From positions 62,001 through 126,000 of the forward strand of contig NZ_JAHKNI010000014.1 in assembly GCF_018860155.1 (NCBI RefSeq): 64,000 bases of DNA, read 5' to 3'. The translations under genes were made by a program, and so were the position numbers. The notes beneath the pieces were generated by a model, which did not search any database, had not been told where the DNA came from, and was given only the letters and a program-made list of their open reading frames with translations. Numbering within the stretch: position 1 is the first letter of the stretch; each line of letters begins with the position of its first letter. This DNA is from Nocardia albiluteola. GTDB lineage: Bacteria; Actinomycetota; Actinomycetes; Mycobacteriales; Mycobacteriaceae. This document shows positions 23,326-32,576 of this stretch, in pieces.

Positions 23326-24483
23326 TCATCGATCGAGGGAGCCGAAGAACTCGCGGATGTCGGTGACGAGTTCGGCCGGGGCCTGGAGAGCCGCGAAGTG
23401 GCCGCCGACCGGGTAGTCGTTCCAGCGGACGATGCGGTGGGCCTGCTCGGCCAGGCCGCGAACGGCGCGGTCGCCTTGGAAGTTGGCTACGGCGGTCGCG
23501 ACGCCGGAGGGGGCGGGTTTGCTGCCCCAGGACGAGCCCGACTCGCGGTAGATCCGGGCCGCCGAGCCGGCGGTGCCGGTCAGCCAGAGGGTGGTGACGT
23601 CGGTCAGGATGGCGTCGCGGGCGATGGGCGTCTGCTCGGTGGCGGTTGGGTCCCAGTCGACGAACCATTCCAGGTTCCAGGCCAGCTGGCCTGCCGGGGA
23701 GTCGTTGAGCGAGTAGGCGATGGTCTGCGGGCGCAGGGCCATCTGGGTCGCGTAGCCGTTGTGCCCGAACCACCAGATCTGGTTCGCTGCGGCCTTGGCG
23801 CGGTCCGACTCCGACAGGACCGCCAGATCATGGCCGGACCCGCTCGGTGTCGCGGCGTCGGCGAGCGCGTTCAGGTGCACTCCGATCACGTTGTCCGGGG
23901 CGACTCGCCCCAGCGCACCGGAGATGAGGCTGCCGTAGTCGCCACCCTGGGCACCGTAGTGTCGATAGCCCAAGCGCCGCATCAGTTCCGCCCACGCCCG
24001 CGCGATCCGGGGCACGTCCCAGCCCGAGTCGAGGGTCGGGCCGGAGAACCCGAAGCCGGGCACCGACGGCGCCACCACGTGGAACGCGCGGGCCGGATCC
24101 GCGCCGTGCGCCCGCGGATCGGTCAGCGGGCCGATGATGTCCGAGAAGTCCGCCGGTGTGCTGGGCCAGCCGTGGGTCACGATCAGCGGAGTCGCGTCCG
24201 GCTCGGGTGAGCGCACGTGCAGAAAATGCAGGTGCTGCCCGTCGATTTCCGTGGTGAACTGCGGAACCTTGTTCAGCCGGGCCTCCTGTTCGCGCCAGTC
24301 GTAGCCGGTGCGCCAGTACTCGATCAGGTCGATCAGGTAGTCCCGATCGACGCCGTAGGACCAGCCGACGCCCGGCAATGCGTCGGGCAGGCGGGTGCGG
24401 GCCAGCCGGTCGTGGAGGTCGTCCAGGTCTGCCTGCGGAATGTCGATGCGGAAAGGCGTGATCGCGGAAGAGGTTTCGGTCAT
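23326..24483 (-). CDS. epoxide hydrolase (EHN + alpha/beta hydrolase)
   Basis: 385-aa protein with an N-terminal EHN domain (FRIDIPQADLDDLHDRLARTRLP; residues ~10-110) and an alpha/beta-hydrolase core: HGWP oxyanion motif, nucleophile Asp ~182 in GGDYGS, catalytic His ~362 in GGHFAA. This is the microsomal-type epoxide hydrolase family that opens epoxides by a covalent ester intermediate. ATG 24483 begins the conserved N-terminus; the frame is open upstream across the antisense regulator. It is divergent from a WYL regulator with a palindromic operator between them. Confidence 0.9.
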   Translation of the reverse strand: MTETSSAITPFRIDIPQADLDDLHDRLARTRLPDALPGVGWSYGVDRDYLIDLIEYWRTGYDWREQEARLNKVPQFTTEIDGQHLHFLHVRSPEPDATPLIVTHGWPSTPADFSDIIGPLTDPRAHGADPARAFHVVAPSVPGFGFSGPTLDSGWDVPRIARAWAELMRRLGYRHYGAQGGDYGSLISGALGRVAPDNVIGVHLNALADAATPSGSGHDLAVLSESDRAKAAANQIWWFGHNGYATQMALRPQTIAYSLNDSPAGQLAWNLEWFVDWDPTATEQTPIARDAILTDVTTLWLTGTAGSAARIYRESGSSWGSKPAPSGVATAVANFQGDRAVRGLAEQAHRIVRWNDYPVGGHFAALQAPAELVTDIREFFGSLDR

Positions 24484-24503
24484 GAGACGATCTTCGACCG
24501 CAT

Positions 24504-24524
24504 GTAGGACAGGATCGGTCCTAC
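24504..24524. promoter_or_regulatory. operator palindrome between epoxide hydrolase and WYL regulator
   Basis: Perfect inverted repeat GTAGGAC-N7-GTCCTAC in the 61-bp divergent gap. It is well placed to control both genes and probably binds the adjacent WYL-domain regulator (inference). Confidence 0.6.
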
Positions 24525-24544
24525 TGGTGCGAGATGATCGAGAC

Positions 24545-25507
24545 ATGCCGGATACCACCCCCGCCCGCCTGCTGCGCCTACTGTCGCTGCTGCAGATGCA
24601 TCGCGCCTGGACCGGAACCGAACTGGCCGAGCGGCTCGCTGTCACCACTCGCACGGTCCGCCGCGACGTGGATCGGTTGCGCGCGTTGGGATATCCGGTG
24701 CACGCGATGATGGGACCGGTCGGCGGATATCGTCTCGGCGCGGGCGCGGCCCTGCCCCCATTGCTGCTCGACGACGACGAGGCAGTAGCCGTCACCCTCG
24801 GCCTGCAGGCCAATACGACCAGCACGGTCGCCGGGATCGAGGACGCATCCGTGCGCGCGCTGACCAAGGTCGAGCAGGTGCTGCCGGCTCGGCTGCGCCA
24901 CCGCGTCGACATGCTGCGCGGGGCGGTGGTCACCATGTCGCCTCGGCACGACCCGGCCCCGGCCGTCGACGCCGGCACGCTGACCGCGATTTCCGCCGCC
25001 ATCCGCGTCGCGGAGACTCTGCGCTTCGACTACACCAGCCATACCGGCGAGCAGGCCCGCCGCGCGGTCGAACCACACCGCATCGCGCACTGGGGCGACC
25101 GGTGGTACCTCGTCGGCTGGGACACCGGCCGCGCCGACTGGCGTACCTTCCGCATCGACCGAATATCGTTGCGAACCCCCAACGGTCCGCGCTTCACCCC
25201 GCGCTCCTCCCCGGACGGGGACGTCGCCGCGTACCTGCGCCGCACCCTGGGCTTCGCCATGTGGCCGTACCGCTGCATCATCCGCGTCCACGCCCCCGCC
25301 GAGGCGCTCACCGGCCGCGCCCAGGGCATCGTCACGCCCATCGACGAACACACCTGCCGCCTCGAAATGGCAACGGACTCCTACGCATTGGCCGCGCTGG
25401 CAATCGGCATACTCGACCTCGACTTCGATGTCGAATCGCCTCCGGAGTTGTCGACTCATCTCCGGGCGCTCGCGGCCCGGTTCACCCGCGCAACCGGTGC
25501 ACACTAG
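24545..25507 (+). CDS. HTH-WYL domain transcriptional regulator
   Basis: 320-aa protein: N-terminal winged helix (residues ~5-60, ELAERLAVTTRTVRRDVDRLRALG), then a WYL domain (~140-215) containing R-AVEPHRIAHWGDRWYLVGWD, and a C-terminal WCX-type domain. Such proteins are ligand- or nucleic-acid-responsive regulators (YobV/PafBC-like). ATG 24545. It is divergent from the epoxide hydrolase and likely regulates it through the shared palindrome. Confidence 0.9.
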   Translation: MPDTTPARLLRLLSLLQMHRAWTGTELAERLAVTTRTVRRDVDRLRALGYPVHAMMGPVGGYRLGAGAALPPLLLDDDEAVAVTLGLQANTTSTVAGIEDASVRALTKVEQVLPARLRHRVDMLRGAVVTMSPRHDPAPAVDAGTLTAISAAIRVAETLRFDYTSHTGEQARRAVEPHRIAHWGDRWYLVGWDTGRADWRTFRIDRISLRTPNGPRFTPRSSPDGDVAAYLRRTLGFAMWPYRCIIRVHAPAEALTGRAQGIVTPIDEHTCRLEMATDSYALAALAIGILDLDFDVESPPELSTHLRALAARFTRATGAH

Positions 25508-25659
25508 CGGCGGAAACCAGGCGTTGGCCGCAACGGAACCCCCGGTGAGCCGCTCGGACTCGGTCCACAGTGGGGAGCGGGCGGACTTGTCCCGCGCGCG
25601 CCGCTGCTCATCGTGGCGACTCGCGGAGCGGGGTGCGGACGACGGATACCATCGGCCGC

Positions 25660-26541
25660 ATGCTGCGGACTGTGCTGAGCCGGGACTGCCTGGAACTGTG
25701 CGTCGAGCGACCGGCGAGGCCCGGGCTGCGGTGGGAGGTCACCTCGGGTCGTCGTCTGTTACTGCGGCAGGACACCGGCGTGGTGGTGCTGGCCCGGGTG
25801 GAGACGGACCGGTCCGGGGTGCACGTCGCGCGCACGGACCGATACCGGTCCCCGATTCCACCGATCCGGGTCACACAGGCGCGGCGACTCCCGCCGCCGG
25901 GATCAACGCCGGAGCCGTCGTTGTCGTGGGCGCATTGGTTCGCCGGCCACCTGTCGGATAATCCGTTGGGGCCCTTGCACAATGGACGCTGGCTCCTGCG
26001 CACCCCGGAGTCGCTGCCGCCGTACACATTTCGCGGTGACCTGATGTCCGAGCATCCGTACGCGTATCTGAGCTGGACGCGCGGCTGGAACGGGGTGCTG
26101 CCGCTGCGACCGTTGCCCGAGGTCGATGCGGCCCGGGTGAAGGCCTTTCGCAGGCAGGTTCGTGAGCAGGTGCTGCCGCCGGTCCTGCTGTGGGATGCCA
26201 GCTGCCTGGACGGGTACGTGCTGCTGGACGGTCATGCCCGGCTGGCGGCGGCGCTCGCGGAAAACGTCACTCCCCCAGCGCTTCTGCTGGGACGCGGCGA
26301 CACCGACGACTCCCGGTCGGCACTGCTCGACCTCATCGCGGCCGAGCACCGCTCGGTCCTCGCGGACATCGCGCGGACCAAGGGCGAGGACCACCCGGCG
26401 TACCGGACGTTCGCCGAGCGTGCGCAGCGGCAGATCGCCGACCTGTGCGTCACGGAACCGATGCGATTCACCCGCACCCGTGCCTGGACGATGCCGGGTG
26501 GTGCCCCCGCCTGGGATCGACTCGCCGCTGACCTTCACTAG
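25660..26541 (+). CDS. hypothetical protein with ParB-like catalytic-pocket motif
   Basis: 293-aa soluble protein. ATG 25660 is preceded at seven bases by TACCAT, so probably leaderless; the open frame continues upstream without conserved-looking sequence. A segment around residues 180-210 (PPVLLWDASCLDGYVLLDGHARLAAALA) resembles the DGxHR-type motif of ParB/sulfiredoxin-like domains, which bind or hydrolyse nucleotides. The N-terminal part is Arg-rich beta. No recognised family name. It converges with a small membrane protein, overlapping by 4 bp at the stops. Confidence 0.6.
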   Translation: MLRTVLSRDCLELCVERPARPGLRWEVTSGRRLLLRQDTGVVVLARVETDRSGVHVARTDRYRSPIPPIRVTQARRLPPPGSTPEPSLSWAHWFAGHLSDNPLGPLHNGRWLLRTPESLPPYTFRGDLMSEHPYAYLSWTRGWNGVLPLRPLPEVDAARVKAFRRQVREQVLPPVLLWDASCLDGYVLLDGHARLAAALAENVTPPALLLGRGDTDDSRSALLDLIAAEHRSVLADIARTKGEDHPAYRTFAERAQRQIADLCVTEPMRFTRTRAWTMPGGAPAWDRLAADLH

Positions 26542-26768
26542 CGCAGCAGTCCCCACTCCAGCGCCCACGGCAGGAAGATCATTCCCGCAAGCAGCAGTAA
26601 GCCGAGCGTCGGCCGCATGTCGCGGACGTGATCGCGTTGACGCCACCACGCGATGGCCAGCGCGAAGGTCGCGAGCACCGTGATGACCGCCCACGCTCGC
26701 AGCAGCAGCCACGGCAGGGTCTGCCCAGCGAGGACGGCGGTCGGCGCCGGCTGCGCTCCGGTCGCCAT
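26538..26768 (-). CDS. small two-helix membrane protein
   Basis: 76-aa protein with two hydrophobic helices (WLLLRAWAVITVLATFALAIA and GLLLLAGMIFLPWALEW) separated by a basic loop. ATG 26768 is taken as start; GTG 26774 is an alternative. There is no strong Shine-Dalgarno. It overlaps the stop of the convergent gene. The clear two-helix pattern supports a real membrane protein, but no family was recognised. Confidence 0.45.
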   Translation of the reverse strand: MATGAQPAPTAVLAGQTLPWLLLRAWAVITVLATFALAIAWWRQRDHVRDMRPTLGLLLLAGMIFLPWALEWGLLR

Positions 26769-26792
26769 ACACACAAGGTGCGACGACCCGGT

Positions 26793-28337
26793 TCAGCTCG
26801 TCCGCGCCTCCAGCATCGTCGCGCGAACCTCCTTCTTCAGGATCTTGCCCACCTTGGAGCGCGGAAGTTCGGACCAAATCTCGATGTCCTTGGGCGCCTT
26901 CACACTTCCGATTCGCTCCTTGACGAAGGCGATGATGTCCGCGCTCGCGATCTCGTGGCCGGCGCGCAGTTCGACAGCGGCCGTGACACGTTCGCCCCAC
27001 TTGGGATCGGGGAGCCCGACGACCGCCGAATCCTTGACCGCGGGATGGGCGAGCAGGGCCTGCTCCACCTCCGCCGAGTACACGTTGAACCCGCCGGTGA
27101 TGATCATGTCCTTCGCGCGGTCGACGACGAACAACAGCCCCTCGTCGTCCAGATATCCGATATCACCGGTGTGATGCCACCCGAAGGCACCGACTTCGGC
27201 TGTCGCCTCGGGGTTTTCGTGATAGCCGTCCATCACCAGCGGGCCGCGCACGACGATCTCGCCGCGCACGCCCCGGGGCAGCAGGGCGCCCTTGCCGTCC
27301 ATGATGGCCACCGTGGTCAGTGGCGTCGGCCGGCCCGCCGAGGTCAGCCGCTCGGTCGCGATCGAACCGTCCGGGCGGAAATGGTCGGCCGGTGCGAGGG
27401 TGGCGATCATGTTGGGTGCCTCGGTCTGGCCGAACAGCTGGCCGAGCACGGGCCCGATCCGATGCAGCGCCTCCTCGAGCCGGGTCGGCGACATCGGGGC
27501 CGCCCCGTACCAGAGGCATCGCAGCGAACGGAGGTCGCGGCGGTCGAGATCCGGATGGTCCAGGACACCGTAGATGACCGTCGGCGGCAGGAACGCGTGC
27601 GTGATGCGATGCCGCTCGATCAACGCGAGGAACTCGCCGATGTCGGGCGCCGGCATGATCACGACCTCACCGCCGAGGCTCAGGATCGGGAAGGTCAGCA
27701 CGCCCGCCGAATGGGTCAGCGGCGCGAGCGCGAGATACCTGGGCCGCTCGCCGAACGGATAGCTCATCAGGGCCAGGGCGGTCGCGGTCATCATGTTGTC
27801 CTCGGTGAGCCGCACGCCCTTCGGCCGCCCGGTGGTACCTCCGGTGCCCGCCAGCATGCACAGGCCGCCGTCGGGCCGGCGCGACTCGTCGGGTTCGCCC
27901 CCGTGCGCGGCAAGCCAGTCGTCGAACCGGGTCGCCCACTCGACGTCACCGTCGAGGCAGACGAGCCACTGCAACTGCGGAAGCTCACCGCGGATCCGGT
28001 CGACCAGCCCGGCGAACTTCTCCTGGAAGAACAGCAGCCGACAACCGAAGAGCGCGAACAGTTCCCGGTTCTCCCCGGCCTCGTTGCGGGGATTGACCGG
28101 GCACCACACCGCACCCGCCCGCGAGATGCCGAAGACGCAGGTGAGTGCGAGCGGGTCGTTGGCCGACAGCACCGCCACCCGATCCCCCGCGGCAACGCCC
28201 GTGTGCTGGAGCGCACCGGCGATGCGGACGGATCGGTCCTGAACCTCGCCGTAGCTGGCACTCACGCCACCGGTGGTGAGGCAGGGCGCCTCGCGGCCGA
28301 GCGAGGCGCCCTTGTCGAGATAATCCGCGAGACGCAT
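26793..28337 (-). CDS. acyl-CoA synthetase (AMP-forming, FadD-like)
   Basis: 514-aa ANL-superfamily ligase with AGTGGTTGRPKGV (phosphate-binding motif, ~residues 165-178), LFGQTEAPN, GYHENPEAT, a W-H-x-TGD-x-G-Y-L motif and the C-terminal GGFNVYSAEVE and catalytic Lys in PRSKVGKILKKEVR. It activates a carboxylic acid with ATP and CoA. It is the last gene of a three-gene operon, 8 bp after the saccharopine-dehydrogenase-like gene, behind a TetR-controlled promoter. Chain length or substrate cannot be told; the operon suggests lipid or aromatic acid breakdown. Confidence 0.92.
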   Translation of the reverse strand: MRLADYLDKGASLGREAPCLTTGGVSASYGEVQDRSVRIAGALQHTGVAAGDRVAVLSANDPLALTCVFGISRAGAVWCPVNPRNEAGENRELFALFGCRLLFFQEKFAGLVDRIRGELPQLQWLVCLDGDVEWATRFDDWLAAHGGEPDESRRPDGGLCMLAGTGGTTGRPKGVRLTEDNMMTATALALMSYPFGERPRYLALAPLTHSAGVLTFPILSLGGEVVIMPAPDIGEFLALIERHRITHAFLPPTVIYGVLDHPDLDRRDLRSLRCLWYGAAPMSPTRLEEALHRIGPVLGQLFGQTEAPNMIATLAPADHFRPDGSIATERLTSAGRPTPLTTVAIMDGKGALLPRGVRGEIVVRGPLVMDGYHENPEATAEVGAFGWHHTGDIGYLDDEGLLFVVDRAKDMIITGGFNVYSAEVEQALLAHPAVKDSAVVGLPDPKWGERVTAAVELRAGHEIASADIIAFVKERIGSVKAPKDIEIWSELPRSKVGKILKKEVRATMLEARTS

Positions 28338-28345
28338 CGTCGGCC

Positions 28346-29473
28346 TCAGCGGTGAACGGAGACAATCGGATCCAGCACAAGGCCGAACGAGCGCAGCGTC
28401 CCGAGCAGTTCGCGATACCCGAAAGCCTGGCAGCTGGAGGCGAATCCGGTGCGCCGCGGCGGGCCCTGCACCAGTGCGGCGGCGGCGTGCGCGTTGAGCA
28501 GCGCGGTCTGCTTGTAGTTGCAGTTACCGTGAATCACACAGTGCGCGCGTCCAAGTGGACCGGAGGCGTAAACCGAATCCAGCGAGGTATTGACCCGGGG
28601 ATTCTCCCGCGGAGGCATCTCGCTGCGGATGGCCGCCGACTGCTCGTCGATGATGCGGTACTTCTCCTGCTCGGACTTGCCCTCCATCTGCTGCAGCGCC
28701 GCGGCCACCAGCACCGGAACTCCCTGCATCAGTGGACGATTGAACACCCCGCCCAGCGCCCGGACATTGGCGACGCGCGGATCGTTCTTGAACCACACCG
28801 GATGCGAGGTGCCGCCCCAGGGCAGCGCCAGGCCCAGTTCGTGCTGGCCCGGCACGCTGACCGTGTACAGCCCCTCCTCGGGCGGCCACTCGACATATTC
28901 GTTCTGTTCGAGGTAGTACGCCTTGGCGAAGGCCGCGTTGGTGAGGATGGTGTTGGTCGAGGCGACGGTGGGATGCCCCTTCCAGAACACCTCGATGTCG
29001 AGGGTATCCAGCCCCGGAGTCTCGAGGCAGATGTTCGCGGCGATCTCGCCGATCGAGTACATCTGCGCCAGGCCGGGCGTGAGAAGCAGTCCGCGCGAGA
29101 TGAATTCGGCGCTGTACGCGGCTTCCGCCTCGATCATCCAGTTCTGCTCGCCGTTGGTGTCGGTGTAGTGGGCCCCGATCTCCAGGCAGGCCCGCACCAC
29201 CTCGTGACCGTAGCGGGCGAAGGGCCCGACGGTGTTGAGCACGACACTCGCCCCGCGGAACGCCTCGGTCAGCGCGGCGGCGGTGTGCTCGACCTCGGCG
29301 ATCTCGTGGTCGACGGTGTCGATGCCCGGTACGGCATCGATCGCGGCCTTGACGCGCCCGTGGTCGCGGCCGGCGGCCAGGAACGGAATGTTGTACTCGC
29401 GCAGGTACTCACAGATGAGGCGGCCGGTGTAGCCGGAGGCCCCGTAGACGACGACGCGCTTGTCGGTGGGCAT
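28346..29473 (-). CDS. saccharopine dehydrogenase-like NAD(P)-binding oxidoreductase
   Basis: 375-aa protein with an N-terminal Rossmann motif VYGASGYTGRLICEYL and then NTVGPFARYG, typical of the saccharopine-dehydrogenase/trans-acting enoyl-reductase family. In mycobacteria relatives act in polyketide/lipid metabolism rather than lysine breakdown. ATG has a GGAG seven bases upstream. It is the middle gene of the SDR - reductase - FadD operon. The reaction is not known; reduction or oxidation of an acyl intermediate is inferred from its partners. Confidence 0.85.
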   Translation of the reverse strand: MPTDKRVVVYGASGYTGRLICEYLREYNIPFLAAGRDHGRVKAAIDAVPGIDTVDHEIAEVEHTAAALTEAFRGASVVLNTVGPFARYGHEVVRACLEIGAHYTDTNGEQNWMIEAEAAYSAEFISRGLLLTPGLAQMYSIGEIAANICLETPGLDTLDIEVFWKGHPTVASTNTILTNAAFAKAYYLEQNEYVEWPPEEGLYTVSVPGQHELGLALPWGGTSHPVWFKNDPRVANVRALGGVFNRPLMQGVPVLVAAALQQMEGKSEQEKYRIIDEQSAAIRSEMPPRENPRVNTSLDSVYASGPLGRAHCVIHGNCNYKQTALLNAHAAAALVQGPPRRTGFASSCQAFGYRELLGTLRSFGLVLDPIVSVHR

Positions 29474-29536
29474 GACTGAACTCCTCGATAGGTCGGGTAT
29501 CGGTGAAAGCTGTTGTGATGTATGGGAACCGGCCGG

Positions 29537-30340
29537 CTACATGCCCATGCCGCCGTCGACGGGCAGGCCCGCGCCGGTGATGAATTTCGCCGCGTCCGAG
29601 GCGAGGAAGACAACGGCATCGGCCATGTCGTCGATCTGGCCGAGGCGGCCGAGTGGGGTCAGCTCGGCGACCGCCTGAGCGGCGGCCTCGGGAGAGGGGA
29701 ACAGGCCGAGCTCGGCGCAGTCGACGGCGAGCTTGTTACCCATGGCGGTCGGGGTCAGCGCCGGGTAGATGCAATTGACCCGCACCCCGTACCCGAGCCT
29801 GCCGGATTCGGCCGCCGCGACCCTGGTCAGACGGTCGATGCCGGACTTGGTCGCGGAGTACATGCTGATGCCGGGGAAGGCGATGGTCGCCGCGACCGAC
29901 GCGATGTTGACAATGGCTCCGCCGTTTCCGGCCGCGCCGCCCGGGCGCATGGCGCGAAACGCGTGCTTGATGCCCAGGGCCGTACCGAGGAGGTTGACCT
30001 CCAGCATCTTCGTGGCCGCGACGGGGTCGAGGTCGACCAGCAGATCGGTGACCTCGATGCCCGCGTTGTTGACGACGATGTCCAGCCCGCCCAGAGCCTG
30101 CACCGTCGTGGCGACCGCGGCCTCCCAGGCGGCGTCGTCGGTGACGTCGAAGGCGACGAACTCGGCCTTGGCACCGGACTGCCGGAGATTCTCGACGGCC
30201 ATCTGGCCGCCCTCGACGTTGACATCGCCGATCGCCACCGAGGCGCCCGCCGCCGCCAGCGCCTGCGCCATGCCCGCTCCCAGACCCTGGGCCCCGCCGG
30301 TCACCAGCGCGGTACGTCCGGCCAGGTTGCAACTAGTCAT
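29537..30340 (-). CDS. short-chain dehydrogenase/reductase
   Basis: 267-aa classical SDR: cofactor motif TGGAQGLGAGMA (TGxxxGxG), acidic D after beta-2 suggesting NAD(H), NNAG motif, catalytic Ser in IASVA, Tyr and Lys in Y-SATK, and a C-terminal PVDGG. ATG 30340 has AGAGGT upstream. First gene of the operon transcribed away from the TetR gene; three palindromic operators lie in the promoter region. Substrate unknown, likely a hydroxyacyl or alcohol intermediate. Confidence 0.92.
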   Translation of the reverse strand: MTSCNLAGRTALVTGGAQGLGAGMAQALAAAGASVAIGDVNVEGGQMAVENLRQSGAKAEFVAFDVTDDAAWEAAVATTVQALGGLDIVVNNAGIEVTDLLVDLDPVAATKMLEVNLLGTALGIKHAFRAMRPGGAAGNGGAIVNIASVAATIAFPGISMYSATKSGIDRLTRVAAAESGRLGYGVRVNCIYPALTPTAMGNKLAVDCAELGLFPSPEAAAQAVAELTPLGRLGQIDDMADAVVFLASDAAKFITGAGLPVDGGMGM

Positions 30341-30434
30341 GTCGATACCTCTTCGTCGAGTGTGGAGAAATCCGCGAGTGCGATGTGGGACACAACCGCC
30401 ATGCGGTGTGTTCCAGGCCACAGTAGGCGGAAAT

Positions 30435-30494
30435 CTTGACAGTCGTCAAGACTTTCCTTGACAGTCGTCAAGACTTCTCTGGACACTTGTCAAA
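30435..30494. promoter_or_regulatory. three phased operators of the TetR-controlled lipid operon
   Basis: Two identical 16-bp palindromes CTTGACAGTCGTCAAG at 30435 and 30457 and a degenerate third, CTGGACACTTGTCAAA, at 30479. Start-to-start spacing is exactly 22 bp, about two helical turns, so dimers would bind on the same face. They lie between the SDR start and the TetR gene. Confidence 0.85.
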
Positions 30495-30563
30495 AGAGCG
30501 TGAAACACACACCGCTACACTCATCAGGACAGCTATGACGTGACCCGGCCGACAGGACAGAAC

Positions 30564-31211
30564 GTGACTCAGGTCGCCGACCCCAAAGCCCGCGTGGAAG
30601 AGCGCGCCCGCGACAAGTTCCAGGCGCGCCGAACCGAGCTGGCCAGGGCGACCCTGCACACGCTGGCCGAGCTCGGTTACGCCCGCACGAGCCTGCGCGA
30701 GATCGCACAGAACTCCGAGTACTCGCACGGGGTGCTGCACTACTACTTCACCGACAAGCTGGACCTGATCGCCCACGCCGTGCGCCAGTACGAGGCCGTC
30801 TGCGTCACCCGGTACGACGAGGTCGTCGCCGCGGCGCAGAGCGCGCAGCAGCTCCACACCGATTTCGCCGCAATGTATTTCGGCACGCTGGAGGCCGACG
30901 CCGCGGTTCATCGGCTCTGGTACGACCTGCGCAACCAGAGCCTGTTCGACGACTCCTTCCGCGACGACGTGCTGGACATCGAGTCGCGCCGCGAGGAGAT
31001 GATCTGGCGGGTGGTCTCGCGCTACTGCGAACTCTCGGGCGCCGAGCCCGCATGGACGTCCGCCACGGTCTACGTCACCATCGACGGCATCTTCCAGCGG
31101 GCACTGCTGCACCACTTTGCCGGGCGCGCAACGGAAATCGACCAGGCCCACGATCAGCTGGATGCGGTCTTCGCATCGCTCACCGCCCCCGCGGGGCCGA
31201 CCGGCGCTTAG
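30564..31211 (+). CDS. TetR family regulator
   Basis: 215-aa protein with an N-terminal TetR helix-turn-helix (TLAELGYARTSLREIAQNSEYS then HYYFTDKLDLI) and a helical ligand-binding domain. GTG 30564 has AGGACAG upstream; GTG 30540 is the alternative. TACACT at 30516-30521 is a possible -10. It is divergent from the SDR-reductase-FadD operon and probably represses it and itself via the three phased palindromes. The ligand may be an acyl-CoA (inference from targets). Confidence 0.9.
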   Translation: MTQVADPKARVEERARDKFQARRTELARATLHTLAELGYARTSLREIAQNSEYSHGVLHYYFTDKLDLIAHAVRQYEAVCVTRYDEVVAAAQSAQQLHTDFAAMYFGTLEADAAVHRLWYDLRNQSLFDDSFRDDVLDIESRREEMIWRVVSRYCELSGAEPAWTSATVYVTIDGIFQRALLHHFAGRATEIDQAHDQLDAVFASLTAPAGPTGA

Positions 31212-31257
31212 TCAGCTGAACCCGTTGCGCACCAGCGCAATCCGGCCGATCCCGGTT

Positions 31258-31749
31258 CTACAGCACCGTGTGGCCGTACATCTCGCCGAGCCGGTCGGCG
31301 ATCAATTCGATCCGGGCCCCGTCGGGATCGCGGAGGTACGCGGAGACCTCGCTGTGCGTCTCGTACGCCACGCCCGCCGCGTCCAGGCGACTCAGAACCT
31401 CTTGCCAGCGCGAGGGTTCCATCGAGATCGCCAGGTGGTGCAGCCCGCCCAGCACCTCGGCGTAGGGCCCGACGTCCAGGCCCGGGAAATCGAAGAACGC
31501 GAGCAGATTGCCGTTGCCGATGTCGAAGAAGAAGTGCGAGGACCCGGCGTAGTCGCGGTTCTCGATCAGCTCGGTGAGCGGAAACCCGAGCAGATCCTGA
31601 TAGAACCGGATTGTTCGCTCGACGTCGCTGCTGATCAGCGCCGTGTGGTGCAGGCCACGGGCGGTCGAGCCGCCGCGCTCGGCGGGCGGGCGCAGGTAGG
31701 CCTCGCGCAGGCGCTGCCGGTCCGCGGGCGCATCGGAGGTGTAGGTCAT
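31258..31749 (-). CDS. VOC/glyoxalase family protein
   Basis: 163-aa protein with one paired beta-alpha-beta-beta-beta module: GLHHTALISSDVERTIRFYQ in the first half and GGLHHLAIS plus RDPDGARIELI in the second. Conserved His and Glu ligands indicate a metal-binding vicinal-oxygen-chelate fold (dioxygenase, glyoxalase or resistance protein). ATG 31749 has GGGAGG six bases upstream. It follows the pirin gene at 59 bp and is probably co-transcribed with it. Confidence 0.87.
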   Translation of the reverse strand: MTYTSDAPADRQRLREAYLRPPAERGGSTARGLHHTALISSDVERTIRFYQDLLGFPLTELIENRDYAGSSHFFFDIGNGNLLAFFDFPGLDVGPYAEVLGGLHHLAISMEPSRWQEVLSRLDAAGVAYETHSEVSAYLRDPDGARIELIADRLGEMYGHTVL

Positions 31750-31808
31750 ATCGGCCTCCCGGAAGTTGCGGGTATATCCATGGTGGCGGTCATCGACACA
31801 CGCCGAGG

Positions 31809-32576
31809 TCACGACCGGACGGTGGCGTGCATTTCCCACACCAGGATTTCGGCCGGTTCCGTCGCCGTCACCTGCTGGCCGCCGGTCGCGGTGAACCGCA
31901 CCGCGTCGCCGGCGCGCAACTCACCCGCACCCTCGAGCTGCACGGTGCCGCGGGGCACGAACAGGTGCAGGAACGGAGCCTCCGGCAGTTGCACCGACTG
32001 GCCCGGCGCGAGCCGCGCGGCGTGCAGGGCCGCGTACTTGTTCCGGATCCGGATGGCGGCGTTGCCATCGTGCTCGGGCATTCCGGACGCGACCGGCACC
32101 AATCCGCCTGCCAGCAGCTCGGATTCGATCTCCAGCTGCTCGTAGCCCGGCGTGATGCCCGGCTCGTCGGGCACGACCCACATCTGGACGAAGTGCACGG
32201 GATCGCGGTGCTCCTCCCCCTGCAGCCGCCAGGAGTCGTTCTTCTCCGAGTGCAGGATGCCGGTTCCGGCGCTCATGCGCTGGGCCAGGCCGGGGTAGAT
32301 GACCCCGTTGTGGCCGGTCGAATCCTGGTGCACCAGCGAGCCCTGCAGCACCCAGGTGACGATCTCCATGTCGCGATGCGGATGGGTCTCGAAACCCGTT
32401 CCGGGATCCACGATGTCGTCATTGTTGACCAACAGCAGCCCGTGATGGGTGTTGGACGGGTCGTAGTGCTGGCCGAAGGAGAACGAGTGCTTGGAATCCA
32501 GCCAGTCGAAGCGGGACTTCATCCGGTCCTCGGCGCGGCGGACATCGATCTCGGGGGTCAGTTGGATGGTGCTCAT
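31809..32576 (-). CDS. pirin family protein (bicupin)
   Basis: 255-aa protein with the pirin N-terminal cupin: HHGLLLVNNDD, FETHPHRDMEIVTWVL (metal-binding His residues) and GTGILHSE, followed by a second cupin domain. Pirins bind Fe and some have quercetinase activity or act as redox-dependent cofactors. ATG 32576 has GGAGGG upstream. It is upstream of the VOC gene in the same direction. Only about 120 bp separate it from the MarR gene, also on the minus strand. Confidence 0.92.
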   Translation of the reverse strand: MSTIQLTPEIDVRRAEDRMKSRFDWLDSKHSFSFGQHYDPSNTHHGLLLVNNDDIVDPGTGFETHPHRDMEIVTWVLQGSLVHQDSTGHNGVIYPGLAQRMSAGTGILHSEKNDSWRLQGEEHRDPVHFVQMWVVPDEPGITPGYEQLEIESELLAGGLVPVASGMPEHDGNAAIRIRNKYAALHAARLAPGQSVQLPEAPFLHLFVPRGTVQLEGAGELRAGDAVRFTATGGQQVTATEPAEILVWEMHATVRS

